From an uncultured Bacteroidales bacterium (GTDB lineage Bacteria > Bacteroidota > Bacteroidia > Bacteroidales > Paludibacteraceae), in the NCBI GenBank assembly GCA_947164985.1, contig CAMUYI010000012.1:1-48975 (forward strand): a DNA stretch of 48,975 bases, written 5' to 3'. This document shows positions 32,551-41,923 of this stretch, in pieces; positions within the stretch are counted from its first letter, which is position 1; each line of letters starts with the position of its first letter. Below the pieces are notes generated by a model, which had not been told where the DNA came from, did not search any database, and was given only the letters and a program-made list of their open reading frames with translations. Position numbers and translations under genes: made by a program.

Positions 32551-35475
32551 TTAATAGCCAGCCGGTGTTATAGCATCAATCAGTTCTTGCGTGTCGTTGA
32601 ACAGTTTAGCCGGTGATACTTTGGTTACCTTGCAACCCATTTTTGCTTCGATTTCTTTGAGGTTGATCTTCTTCGGATCACCCATGAGAACGATGGTCAT
32701 CGGTTTACCCTTGATGTTCTGCTCATAGAAGGCTTGGATGTCTTCAATGGTCAGTGCATCGATAGCAGCTGCATTGATACGTGCGGGATCGTCCAGATAA
32801 CCAAGACGTTTCCAGTACTCAAAGGTCTGTGCTTTGCCACGCATGGACGGTTTCGCAGTCTGACCGGCCTGACGGAGGGCAGCACGCAGGGCTTCCATGT
32901 TGGTCGAGTCAACCGGCATGTCGTTGATGATATCCATGTATGCGCTGATAGCGTCTACGACCTTATCGCTCTGGGTTCCGATGTAACCGTAGAAGAAGCA
33001 ATCCTTACCCGGGAGAGAAGCTGTTCTATCCACACCGTACGCGGTATAAGCCATCGAACGTTTCTCACGAATCTCGTACATAATGAGGCCAGTGAAACCG
33101 CCTGACATGTATTGGTTGAATGCGTCCGATTGTACATCCGAAGCGATGTCATACGGACGACCGTTGATGTAGAAATAGATGTCAGCTTGCTGTACGTTGC
33201 TGTTCGGCAAGAAGAGAACAGTCGGTTTGTCATACGTCTGACGCTCCTGGATGAACGGTGACTTGGATGCACGCATACCTTCGGTCAACGGCAGATCAGC
33301 TACGAGTTGCTCCTTGGTGAGCGTACCGCAGTAGAACACATCCAATGCATAGGTACGAGCCTGTGCAACGAGTGACTGCACTTTCGGCAGACCAAGTTGC
33401 CAGATATCTGCAAACGGCACTTCGTCCAAGTAAGAAGATTTCTTACCGTAGAGGGCATATTGCAGCAAAGCAGACTTCTGTACAGCAGTACGTTTCTGAC
33501 GGCTAAAACGGCTAAAGAATACCGAACCCTTGATGTTATCCAACTGCTTCTGCTCGAGGTACGGCATGAGGAGCTGGCGCGTTACGAGGTTCATGATCTT
33601 CTCGTAGTTAGCCTCTTCACCGTTGATGGTGATATAGAAGTACGAGTCATCGCAGTCGTAACCTACATATGCGTGCAGGTCGTTGATCTGCTGGTCGAAA
33701 TCTTTACCTTCCAGATTGGTTGCGCCCATGATACCGGCGTTCTCCATCAGCGCTGTAGCAAACGGGAGCAACGGCATCTCGTGCTCACCTACACCATAAC
33801 GGAGGGTGAGCGAGAAGATATCATTCTTCGTGTTCGGCGTATAGTGCAGCGTTACGTTTTCAGCAATCGTCGAAACCTGTACATCATTGAAATTGTTAAA
33901 GGTACGTGCGATCTGCTCGTGCGGCAACTGCTTGAACGCCTTAGCGTACGGAGTCTCTTCATGCGACGGTTCTACCGGTTTGATGTTGGGTTTGGGCAGC
34001 GGGTTGGCTTTCCAAGTCTTGGTAGCCTCGTCGAAGGAGATAGTCATGTAGGGAGCATCAAAATATTTCTTTGCTACGCGTACGATCTCCTCTTTGGTGA
34101 GTTTTTGGATTTTCTCGTTTGCCGTAAAGATATCTTCAATCGGTTTACCGTAGGTAAAGGCATCAACGAGCGCACTCATCTTGTACGACGGAGACTCTTC
34201 CTGCCATTTCTCCGATTGGTCATAGAGGCTCTTGACAGACGCAATGAGTTCGTCGGATATCTCGCCTTTCTTGATCTTGTCCACCTCGCGCATGATAATG
34301 GATTTGGTCTGCGCGTCGGATTCGAACATCTGCTGGTTAGCATCGTAGTACGGCACAGCCTCAACGATGATACGACCGGTGTTACGCATTGAATACGGAT
34401 AAACGCCCGCGCTGGTTACGTCACCTTTGGTCTCCACTTTGTCGAGCAGACCTACATGTCCGTTGGACAGGAGTGCGCAAACGAACTCCAGCACATCCTG
34501 ATCGGGATCGCCTTCTTTGACACCGTTATAAACGAGGAACAACTCGGGGTTGTAACCCAGGTTATAGTGCTTAGTGGGGTTGCCTGCGAAGGATACTTCC
34601 GGATAGGAAGGACGAGCCGGCAACTCTTTGGGTTGCAGACGAGAGAAAGTCTCCTGAATCATCGGTTTTGCCTTCTCGGTATCAAAGTCACCGACGATGA
34701 TCAGCGCCATGTTATTAGGCACATACCACGTGTTGTAGAACTCAATGAGTTTGGACAGACGCGGGTTCTTAAGGTGCTCGGGCAGACCAATCACGTCACG
34801 CTCGTACGGGCAGCCTTTAAACATATCCTTCATCAGCTGTTTCTGAGCCTGCGACGACGGGTCGTTAGCGTACATGTTGTACTCCTCGAACACGTTCTCC
34901 AACTCTGCTTGGAATGTACGGAAGACAGGATTGATAAGACGGTCCGAGAAGATCGTCAACCAACGGTACATCTCAGCAGCAGGGAACGAGTTGTGGTAAG
35001 CCGTGAGGTCATACGAGGTGTATGCGTTCACGCCTTCCGCTCCGATGAGGTCGAGGAGCACGAAGAAGTCCTCGAGGGACGAGATCTTCGCCTGACGCAT
35101 AGAAGCCTCGTTGATCTGCGTAGCCAGTTGTTCACGTACCTTCGGATCGGTTGCCTCGCTATACTGATCATAGAGAGCAATGATCGAATCGTAGATCGGT
35201 TTCTCTTTTTCCCAATCGAGGGCACCGATTTTCTGCGTACCCTTGAAGAGCATATGCTCCAAGTAGTGAGCAAGTCCTGTGTACTCAGCGGGTTCATCCA
35301 CTGCACCTGCGCGAACAACTACGTATCCGGTTACATCCGGAGCATCGTGGTCTTCCCACAACATGACAGTGAGACCGTTGTCTAACTTGTACTCAGTCAG
35401 TCCCTCCCGGGTAAGGGCTGAGCTCATGGCGATGCTGCCTATCAGCAGCAGAGCGCTAAGTAGAAATTTTTTCAT
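32551..35475 (-). CDS. M16-family zinc metallopeptidase (secreted, two-domain)
   Basis: 974 residues with a signal peptide (MKKFLLSALLLIGSIAMSSA). The inverted zinc motif H70-x-x-E73-H74 is in GLAHYLEHMLFKGT, and the third ligand region is in FQAELENVFEEYNMYANDPS. A second, non-catalytic M16 half and the substrate-grip R/Y region (GFTGLIMYEIREKRSMAYTA) follow. The length fits the full pitrilysin-like type. It is likely periplasmic or outer-membrane associated and degrades peptides. It begins the gene train that includes era and the glycan cluster; no clear TAnnTTTG promoter was seen just upstream. Confidence 0.94.
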   Translation of the reverse strand: MKKFLLSALLLIGSIAMSSALTREGLTEYKLDNGLTVMLWEDHDAPDVTGYVVVRAGAVDEPAEYTGLAHYLEHMLFKGTQKIGALDWEKEKPIYDSIIALYDQYSEATDPKVREQLATQINEASMRQAKISSLEDFFVLLDLIGAEGVNAYTSYDLTAYHNSFPAAEMYRWLTIFSDRLINPVFRTFQAELENVFEEYNMYANDPSSQAQKQLMKDMFKGCPYERDVIGLPEHLKNPRLSKLIEFYNTWYVPNNMALIIVGDFDTEKAKPMIQETFSRLQPKELPARPSYPEVSFAGNPTKHYNLGYNPELFLVYNGVKEGDPDQDVLEFVCALLSNGHVGLLDKVETKGDVTSAGVYPYSMRNTGRIIVEAVPYYDANQQMFESDAQTKSIIMREVDKIKKGEISDELIASVKSLYDQSEKWQEESPSYKMSALVDAFTYGKPIEDIFTANEKIQKLTKEEIVRVAKKYFDAPYMTISFDEATKTWKANPLPKPNIKPVEPSHEETPYAKAFKQLPHEQIARTFNNFNDVQVSTIAENVTLHYTPNTKNDIFSLTLRYGVGEHEMPLLPFATALMENAGIMGATNLEGKDFDQQINDLHAYVGYDCDDSYFYITINGEEANYEKIMNLVTRQLLMPYLEQKQLDNIKGSVFFSRFSRQKRTAVQKSALLQYALYGKKSSYLDEVPFADIWQLGLPKVQSLVAQARTYALDVFYCGTLTKEQLVADLPLTEGMRASKSPFIQERQTYDKPTVLFLPNSNVQQADIYFYINGRPYDIASDVQSDAFNQYMSGGFTGLIMYEIREKRSMAYTAYGVDRTASLPGKDCFFYGYIGTQSDKVVDAISAYMDIINDMPVDSTNMEALRAALRQAGQTAKPSMRGKAQTFEYWKRLGYLDDPARINAAAIDALTIEDIQAFYEQNIKGKPMTIVLMGDPKKINLKEIEAKMGCKVTKVSPAKLFNDTQELIDAITPAGY

Positions 35476-35505
35476 TGTTGTTAATTATTTTGGTTATTTT
35501 AGTTT

Positions 35506-35527
35506 TCGAGATCACGAGATCACGAGG
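35506..35527. repeat. 8-nt tandem repeat CGAGATCA between tdh and the M16 gene
   Basis: CGAGATCA, CGAGATCA, CGAGG. The tdh stop codon follows directly. It fills most of the 52-bp gap. Confidence 0.7.
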
Positions 35528-36553
35528 TTACCATTCTAATAGTACTTTTCCGCATTGACCGCTGACCATAACGTCGAAGCCTTTCTGGAAGTCATCGAAC
35601 TTAAAGCGGTGCGTGATGACCGGACTAAGATCGAGGCCGCCAAGCAGCATCTGTTCCATCTGATACCAGGTCTCCCACATACGGCGACCAGTGATACCCT
35701 TGATCGTCAGGGCATTGAAGATGACATCCGACCAGTTGACCTGCGTGTCCGAAGGCAAGATACCCAGTTGGGCAATGTTGGCGCCTTTGTACATATGAGC
35801 GATCATGTCGTTGAAGGCTGCAGGCGCACCCGACATCTCCAGACCTACATCAAAACCTCTGATACCGAGTTGCTGCATTGCGCCCTCTATCGTCTCACCT
35901 TTGGAACCGTCCACGGTAAGCGTCGCACCCATCTTCTTGGCTATTTCCAAACGAAGCGGGTTAATATCCGTCACTACAATATGTTTCGCGCCCGCATAAC
36001 GACAAATACCTGCCGCCATCGTGCCGATCAGACCTGCTCCTGTGATCAGTACATCTTCGCCTAAGAGCGGGAAGGCAAGCGCTGTATGGGTTGCGTTACC
36101 GAACGGATCCATGATGGCAGCGAAGTCGTCGGGGATCTCATCGCGCAACTTAACGACGTTCGATTCAGGAATCGTGACATACTCGGCAAAACAACCGTCT
36201 TTACCCATAATACCTACCGATATTGTGTTCTCGCACACATGCCCCATGCCTCGACGGCAATTACGGCAATGACCGCAGGTGATATGACCTTCAGCCGTCA
36301 CGCGCTCACCTACTTTGAAGTTCTTCACGCCGACGCCTACCCATGCCACTTCGCCCACGAACTCATGCCCCATCGTGTAAGGCGGTTTGCAGTGTGCCTG
36401 AGACCAAGCGTCCCATTTGTACATGTGCAAGTCCGTACCGCAGATAGCGGCTTTCTTCACCTTGATGAGCACGTCATTGACTCCCACTTCGGGCATCGGA
36501 ACGTCTTCCATCCAGATGCCAGGCTCGGGAAATCTCTTAACAAGAGCTTTCAT
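35528..36553 (-). CDS. tdh: L-threonine 3-dehydrogenase
   Basis: Zinc-dependent MDR enzyme that oxidises L-threonine to 2-amino-3-ketobutyrate with NAD. Catalytic-zinc residues lie in [12 protein letters not shown] and GHEFVGEV. The structural zinc cysteines are in [15 protein letters not shown]. The nucleotide-binding region is [14 protein letters not shown]. The 341-aa length is the Tdh norm. Its product is the substrate of Kbl, encoded 131 bp upstream in the same direction. Confidence 0.95.
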   Translation of the reverse strand: MKALVKRFPEPGIWMEDVPMPEVGVNDVLIKVKKAAICGTDLHMYKWDAWSQAHCKPPYTMGHEFVGEVAWVGVGVKNFKVGERVTAEGHITCGHCRNCRRGMGHVCENTISVGIMGKDGCFAEYVTIPESNVVKLRDEIPDDFAAIMDPFGNATHTALAFPLLGEDVLITGAGLIGTMAAGICRYAGAKHIVVTDINPLRLEIAKKMGATLTVDGSKGETIEGAMQQLGIRGFDVGLEMSGAPAAFNDMIAHMYKGANIAQLGILPSDTQVNWSDVIFNALTIKGITGRRMWETWYQMEQMLLGGLDLSPVITHRFKFDDFQKGFDVMVSGQCGKVLLEW

Positions 36554-36684
36554 AATTGACGATTTACAAATTTACGATTTACGATTTATTGACGATTTTG
36601 TTTAATTGACGATTTTCTGAGAACAATTGTACAATCTTTTTCAATCGTAAATCAATCGTACCTCGTCAATCGTCCAATTGTCAA
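36554..36684. repeat. AT-rich heptamer repeats in inverted arrangement between kbl and tdh
   Basis: The left half carries GACGATTTAC/AAATTTAC/GATTTAC/GATTTATTGACGATTTTG units. The right half carries the complementary forms (CAATCGTAAATCAATCGTA, CGTCAATCG, CAATTGTCAATTATT), and ACAATTGTACAATC lies between. The whole 131-bp gap consists of these units. Confidence 0.75.
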
Positions 36685-37875
36685 TTATTTCAATACAGCA
36701 AGTTTCGTGCCAATTTTCGTAAAGGCAGCGATACACTTATCCAATTGTTCGCGTGTATGGGCGGCAGAAACCTGTACGCGGATACGCGCCTGACCTTTCG
36801 GAACAACCGGATAATAGAAGCCGGTAACATAGATGCCTTCCTTCTGCAATTCGGCAGCAAACACCTGACTCAATTTCGCATCGTACAGCATGACCGCACA
36901 GATAGCGGACTGCGTCGGTTTGATATCGAAACCGGCTGCTTTCATCTTTTCGACAAAGTAAGCGGTGTTCTCGTGCAGACGGTCTTGCAGTTCGTTAGAG
37001 CGGGTCAGGATCTCGAAAGTCTTGATACCAGCGGCTGCAATCATCGGCGGGATCGAATTCGAGAAGAGATACGGACGGCTACGTTGACGCAGCAAGTCAA
37101 TGATCTCTTTCTTACCGGTTGTGAATCCACCTACCGAGCCGCCAAATGCCTTACCGAGCGTACCGGTGATGATCTCCACTTTACCGCGCATGTTATAGAG
37201 TTCGGTCACGCCATGTCCGGTCTTACCTACTACACCGGCCGAGTGACTCTCATCGACCATGACGAGTGCATTGTATTTCTGTGCCAGTTCGTAGATCTTA
37301 TCCAACGGACATACGTTTCCGTCCATCGAGAAGACACCGTCGGTTGCAATGATACGGAAGCGTTGTGCCTGTGCTTTCTTGAGTTGCTCTTCCAGATCCG
37401 CCATGTCGCCGTTTGCATAACGATAACGAACGGCTTTGCACAGACGTACGCCGTCGATGATTGAAGCGTGGTTGAGGGCATCAGAGATGATCGCATCCTC
37501 TTCGGTCAATAACGGTTCGAAAAGTCCACCGTTCGCATCGAAACATGCAGCATAGAGGATCGTATCTTCCGTGCCGAAGAAATCCGAGATCACACGCTCA
37601 AGCTGCTTATGCGTATCTTGCGTACCGCAGATAAAACGTACGGACGCCATTCCGTATCCGCGTGCGTCCATGCGGTCTTTGGCTGCCTGAATCAGTTCAG
37701 CATTGTCCGCCAAACCAAGGTAGTTGTTCGCACAGAAATTGATTACTTCCTGTCCGCCTTCGACAGCGATACCCGAACTCTGCGGCGTGATGATCACGCG
37801 TTCGTTCTTATATAAACCTGCCTCCTTGATCTCATTCAAGGTAGCTTGCAGATGTTTCTGAAAATCCTGATACAT
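36685..37875 (-). CDS. kbl: 2-amino-3-ketobutyrate CoA ligase (glycine C-acetyltransferase)
   Basis: PLP enzyme that splits 2-amino-3-ketobutyrate with CoA into glycine and acetyl-CoA. Signatures: NFCANNYLGLAD, DEILNHASIIDG-like (DALNHASIIDGVRLC), MVDESHSAGVVGKTG, and the PLP-lysine region GTLGKAFGGSVGGFTTGKKE. The 396-aa length is exact for Kbl. It lies 6 bp after gdhA. Confidence 0.96.
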   Translation of the reverse strand: MYQDFQKHLQATLNEIKEAGLYKNERVIITPQSSGIAVEGGQEVINFCANNYLGLADNAELIQAAKDRMDARGYGMASVRFICGTQDTHKQLERVISDFFGTEDTILYAACFDANGGLFEPLLTEEDAIISDALNHASIIDGVRLCKAVRYRYANGDMADLEEQLKKAQAQRFRIIATDGVFSMDGNVCPLDKIYELAQKYNALVMVDESHSAGVVGKTGHGVTELYNMRGKVEIITGTLGKAFGGSVGGFTTGKKEIIDLLRQRSRPYLFSNSIPPMIAAAGIKTFEILTRSNELQDRLHENTAYFVEKMKAAGFDIKPTQSAICAVMLYDAKLSQVFAAELQKEGIYVTGFYYPVVPKGQARIRVQVSAAHTREQLDKCIAAFTKIGTKLAVLK

Positions 37876-37881
37876 AATTTC

Positions 37882-39225
37882 TCAAATTATACCCTGCTCA
37901 AGCATTGCGGTTGCAACCTTCATAAATCCGGCGATGTTGGCGCCTTTGACGTAGTCGATCGTGCCGTCGGGCTGTGTACCGTAACGAACACACTGCTCGT
38001 GAATGGACTCCATGATATGATGCAGGCGCTCATCGACTTCAGCGGCTTTCCAGCTGAGGTGCTCTGCGTTCTGCGTCATCTCGAGGCCCGACGTAGCGAC
38101 ACCACCTGCGTTCACCGCCTTACCCGGCGCAAAGAGGACGCCGTTATGTTGGAAATAATGGATAGCGCCCGGCTGGCAGCCCATGTTACTTACCTCGCAG
38201 CAGCACCAACAACCATTTGCTTTCAACTCCTTCGCATCGTCTTCGGAGAGTTCATTCTGGAAGGCACACGGCAATGCGATGTCGCACGGGATAGACCATG
38301 CTTTCTTACCCTCTGTGAAGACGCATTGACCCGGGAACTTATCCGCCATGTCTTGCACTTTATTGCGGTTGGATGCACGCATAACGAGCATGTAATCAAT
38401 CATTTCCTTGGTGATACCATCCTTGATAGCTACCACACCGTCCGGACCGGAGATAGCAACCACCTTTGCACCTAACTCAACGGCCTTGGTAGCAGCACCC
38501 CAAGCCACGTTACCGAAACCGGAGATAGCCACTTTCTTCCCCTTGATATCCTTTCCGGCCTTATCGAGCAGGTGTTGCGTGAAATACAAGGCACCGAAAC
38601 CGGTTGCTTCCGGACGAAGGATGGAGCCACCCCATGTCATACCTTTTCCGGTGAGGACACCTGTATGATATTCGCGCGCAAGCTTCTGGTACATACCGTT
38701 GAGGAAACCGATCTCACGACCGCCGACACCTACGTCACCTGCCGGAATATCCTGATCCGGACCGATGCAACGCCAGAGTTCGAGCATAAAGGCCTGACAG
38801 AAACGCATAATCTCCGCGTCGGACTTACCTACCGGGTCAAAATCCGAACCGCCCTTGGCTCCACCCATCGGCAGGGTCGTCAGTGCATTTTTGAAAGTCT
38901 GCTCAAAGCCCAAGAACTTCAACATCGACGGTGTAACGGCACGGTGGAAACGAAGACCACCTTTGTACGGGCCAATAGCCGAGTTAAACTGCACACGATA
39001 GCCGAGGTTCGTCTGTACCTCACCTTGGTCATCTATCCACGTCACACGGAACGTAAAGATACGATCCGGCTCGACCATGCGCTCCACGATCTTTGCCGCC
39101 TCAAACTCGGGGTGCTGATTATACACCTCTTCAATCGACTCCAATACTTCCTGAACCGCCTGCAGGTACTCTGCTTCCCCCGGGTGTTTCGCAGCTAACT
39201 GCGACATGATAGTTTGTACTTTCAT
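37882..39225 (-). CDS. gdhA: NADP-type glutamate dehydrogenase
   Basis: Makes glutamate from 2-oxoglutarate and ammonia or the reverse. The active-site region MGGAKGGSDFDPVGKSDAEI and the preceding PYKGGLRFH are intact. The dinucleotide site is KVAISGFGNVAWGAA. The 447-aa length is the hexameric small-subunit class. It is first in a unit with kbl and probably tdh, with its own promoter at 39271-39301. Confidence 0.96.
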   Translation of the reverse strand: MKVQTIMSQLAAKHPGEAEYLQAVQEVLESIEEVYNQHPEFEAAKIVERMVEPDRIFTFRVTWIDDQGEVQTNLGYRVQFNSAIGPYKGGLRFHRAVTPSMLKFLGFEQTFKNALTTLPMGGAKGGSDFDPVGKSDAEIMRFCQAFMLELWRCIGPDQDIPAGDVGVGGREIGFLNGMYQKLAREYHTGVLTGKGMTWGGSILRPEATGFGALYFTQHLLDKAGKDIKGKKVAISGFGNVAWGAATKAVELGAKVVAISGPDGVVAIKDGITKEMIDYMLVMRASNRNKVQDMADKFPGQCVFTEGKKAWSIPCDIALPCAFQNELSEDDAKELKANGCWCCCEVSNMGCQPGAIHYFQHNGVLFAPGKAVNAGGVATSGLEMTQNAEHLSWKAAEVDERLHHIMESIHEQCVRYGTQPDGTIDYVKGANIAGFMKVATAMLEQGII

Positions 39226-39270
39226 AATGTTTTGTGTTTTTCAATTAGTATGTTAAATCAATTTTGCCCG

Positions 39271-39301
39271 CAAAATTACAAAAAAAAAATGACATACGCA
39301 A
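39271..39301 (-). promoter_or_regulatory. Bacteroidetes-type promoter for gdhA-kbl
   Basis: TTGCG (39297-39301), 18 bp, TAATTTTG (39271-39278), about 45 bp before the gdhA ATG. Confidence 0.82.
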
Positions 39302-39312
39302 GCGCGCACGTC

Positions 39313-39331
39313 ACTTTTTTGTAAAAAAAGT
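39313..39331 (-). terminator. AT-rich hairpin after the TonB receptor gene
   Basis: ACTTTTTT and AAAAAAGT pair around a TAC loop, just after the receptor gene stop and just before the gdhA promoter. It probably insulates the two units. It lacks a GC stem, so efficiency is uncertain. Confidence 0.4.
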
Positions 39332-39341
39332 TATTTTTACC

Positions 39342-41831
39342 TTAATTTCCGGCTGAAACACCACCTCCGCCGCCAAGACGGTTCAGTTCATCCAGATCGC
39401 CGACTTTACGGTTTTTATGTTGCTGATACTGACCGAACATCCAGGTCACGGATAGCATCACACGCTGCTGGCGGACCGTGTTTTTAGACCAACTGCTATA
39501 ACCGGGTGCTTGTCCAAGATCTTCTTCATGGAAGGAGAGCGAACGCGCCAAATCCTGTACATTCAAGTTAAAGATCAAGCCCTTGGCCATATACATCTTT
39601 CGAATGCCGAAACTAAGGAAAAAGGTACTGCCCTGCCTATTATATCCGGTGGCCATCGGCGAAGACCAGTTACCATCCAAGGTCATCGTCCAATCCTTCG
39701 GCAGATAGGCAGAGAGCGTACCGCCGGCATAACCGTAATGACTTCGGTTCTCATAAACGGGTTTGCCGTCAGCTTGCTTCTCGTAAGATTTGTTAATAAA
39801 ATGTAACCAGCCGGCATTGACGGTGAGAGCAAGCCATGCGCCGTTCACCTTATGCTCGTCGTCGAATTTCGGCACAAGCGGCAGTTCGGTCAACGATATA
39901 TTGCCGCCATGCGTGGTACACGTACCGAAATTGATCCATTGTGACCGTCCTATACCACTCGGCATAATGGTCACTTTGGAAGAGAACATATCCTGCGTGT
40001 GCGCAAAATTGAAGGTCACATTCAAATACTGCGTCCAGCTAAAATGCACTTCGACATCATTGTTAAACTCCGGTTTGAGGGTTGTATTTCCTTCCTGATA
40101 ACTATAGGCATCGACATAGGTCTTGAAGGGGTTCAGCATCCAGTAATTCGGTCGTTTTATACGCCGCGTATAACTGGCGCTGACCGATATCGGTTGACCG
40201 AGTTTACCTAAGGGTTTACTCGTATAACCCACATAAGCTGTCGGGAAGGGATCAAAATAGGATTTACTGGTCAGCGAGTCTTTCTGCGCCTGTTTCCATA
40301 GACCCTTGCTATACGTATATTCGCCGCGGAGACCTAACTTAACCGACCAATGTTCGCCGAACTGTTTGCCGACGGAAATATAGGCAGCCGCTACATGTTC
40401 ATCATAGATAAAATCGGAGATCGTTCGAGATTGCAGAATGTCGTTGATCGTTGAGTCGGTGGTCATCGAGTTATTCGTAGAAGACAGACCATACTTGACG
40501 CCGCACTCGATCATTCCCGTCTGCCAGAACTTGGTCTGAAAATCCAACTTCGCGCTATAGATATCGACGACCTGACGACTGCGGATATCGAGTCCCAGAG
40601 ACGTATTGCCCAAATAGGGCTTGTCGTACCGCGTCCCCTGTTCGTTGGACGAAGTGTTGTTATAGCGGTTATAGTCCACATTGACCGTCAACTCCCGCTC
40701 CAGCGCCTCGTTGAAAGTATGGGTATAGTTGAGGTTCGCCGTGTGCTGCGGAGACTGCATTCGGTTCGTCGAACGGGTGATACTATTCGTCGTATCAGCA
40801 AGCGTTTTGTCAATCATATAGGCGCTATTACCGTCGGGCATAATGCGCTGATTGACATGCATATACGGTACTTGCAGAATAAAACCGAAAGTGTTGAGCG
40901 AGTCGATGTACCAATCGTTACCCACCTTGAGCATGTAATACTGAAAATCTATGTTGTAGTGCGAGTACGAATAGTTCTTGAACAGAGGTGTCTCGCGGTA
41001 ACTTTCAAAATCGATATCATTATCTGAATAGACCTGCGTCAATTGTCCGAAAGTATACGTTTTTTCTCCCCGATAATTGAGCATAAGCGAGAACATTTCC
41101 TGACTCAGCCAGCGGTTGACGTCCGAGAAATACATGCCTCCATAACCGGCAGAAAGCATTCCGTTCAGACCGCGCATCATATTGCGCTTGGTCTTGATAT
41201 TGATGATACCTCCTTGCCCGGAAGCGTCGTATTTGGCGGAGGGATTAGAGATGATCTCGATCTTCTCGATCGTGTTTCCGTCTGTTCCATCGAGCATCGC
41301 TTTGAGTTGCTGACCGCTGAGGTAAGAGGGTTTACCGTCCACATAGATCTCCACGGACTTACCGTTGACGGTTATATTGCCGTCCTTGTCAATACGCACA
41401 CCGGGCGAACGACGAAGGATGTCGTTTCCGTTCGAACCTGCCGATAAGGGCGAAGCGCTCACGTTGACGACCAATTTGTCCATTTGTCGTTCAATAAGCG
41501 GTTTCTTGGCCTTCACCTCCAATTCTTTGAGTTGTTCAGTCTCTTCGCGCAAGACGAAGTCGGGCCCGCCGAAAGCGGTGTGATAGCCGATATAGGAGGC
41601 TTGGATTAAAAACCTCTCCCCAACCCTCCCCTCAAGGGAGGGAGATTCTATGCTGTATTTTCCCTGTTCATCGGTGATGGCTCCGGTGATCAGCGTAGAG
41701 TCTTGCGTTAAAACAGAAACGGTCACGAAGGGCATAGGTGCGCCTTTCGTATCCATTACTGAACCTTTGATGGTTTCTGCGGAAACGGCCGTAGCAAATA
41801 GCACAAATAAACCCAATAAAAACTTTCTCAT
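39342..41831 (-). CDS. TonB-dependent outer-membrane receptor-like beta-barrel protein
   Basis: 829 residues. Signal peptide (MRKFLLGLFVLFATAVSAET), then a carboxypeptidase-regulatory beta-sandwich (IKGSVMDTKGAPMPFVTVSV). A plug region follows (NDILRRSPGVRIDKDGNITV ... KIEIISNPSAKYDASGQGGI) and then a long outer-membrane beta-barrel of the OMP_b-brl_3 type. The ligand is unknown; iron or a small peptide are options. Residues about 60-75 (SPSLEGRVGER) come from the palindromic repeat also found in valS. A -7-like TACCTTTG is at 41858-41865. Its neighbours upstream, an AraC regulator and a sensor kinase, may control it. Confidence 0.9.
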   Translation of the reverse strand: MRKFLLGLFVLFATAVSAETIKGSVMDTKGAPMPFVTVSVLTQDSTLITGAITDEQGKYSIESPSLEGRVGERFLIQASYIGYHTAFGGPDFVLREETEQLKELEVKAKKPLIERQMDKLVVNVSASPLSAGSNGNDILRRSPGVRIDKDGNITVNGKSVEIYVDGKPSYLSGQQLKAMLDGTDGNTIEKIEIISNPSAKYDASGQGGIINIKTKRNMMRGLNGMLSAGYGGMYFSDVNRWLSQEMFSLMLNYRGEKTYTFGQLTQVYSDNDIDFESYRETPLFKNYSYSHYNIDFQYYMLKVGNDWYIDSLNTFGFILQVPYMHVNQRIMPDGNSAYMIDKTLADTTNSITRSTNRMQSPQHTANLNYTHTFNEALERELTVNVDYNRYNNTSSNEQGTRYDKPYLGNTSLGLDIRSRQVVDIYSAKLDFQTKFWQTGMIECGVKYGLSSTNNSMTTDSTINDILQSRTISDFIYDEHVAAAYISVGKQFGEHWSVKLGLRGEYTYSKGLWKQAQKDSLTSKSYFDPFPTAYVGYTSKPLGKLGQPISVSASYTRRIKRPNYWMLNPFKTYVDAYSYQEGNTTLKPEFNNDVEVHFSWTQYLNVTFNFAHTQDMFSSKVTIMPSGIGRSQWINFGTCTTHGGNISLTELPLVPKFDDEHKVNGAWLALTVNAGWLHFINKSYEKQADGKPVYENRSHYGYAGGTLSAYLPKDWTMTLDGNWSSPMATGYNRQGSTFFLSFGIRKMYMAKGLIFNLNVQDLARSLSFHEEDLGQAPGYSSWSKNTVRQQRVMLSVTWMFGQYQQHKNRKVGDLDELNRLGGGGGVSAGN
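41611..41646. repeat. Palindromic GC-rich repeat inside the TonB receptor gene (copy 2)
   Basis: The core CCCTCCCCTCAAGGGAGGG at 41624-41642 is identical to the valS copy. Here the gene is on the opposite strand, so the other strand of the repeat is translated (SPSLEGRVGER) and still has no stop. Confidence 0.85.
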
Positions 41832-41857
41832 TTTTTTGTTTGTTTTAAAATCCGGTG

Positions 41858-41865
41858 CAAAGGTA
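41858..41865 (-). promoter_or_regulatory. Likely -7 box for the TonB receptor gene
   Basis: TACCTTTG, 27 bp before the start codon. The matching -33 position (about 41884-41888) reads TAGTG, a weak fit, so regulation by an activator such as the adjacent AraC protein is possible. Confidence 0.5.
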
Positions 41866-41923
41866 CTGCTTTTGACGCAGATACACTATGAAAAAACGGA
41901 CATTATGCTATTTAAAGTCATTT

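Noticed and set aside
33397..35385. Long plus-strand frames of over 300 codons opposite the M16 protease gene
   Set aside because: They are the complement of a well-conserved M16 gene with clear motifs; the frames are rich in Arg/Val/His and match nothing.
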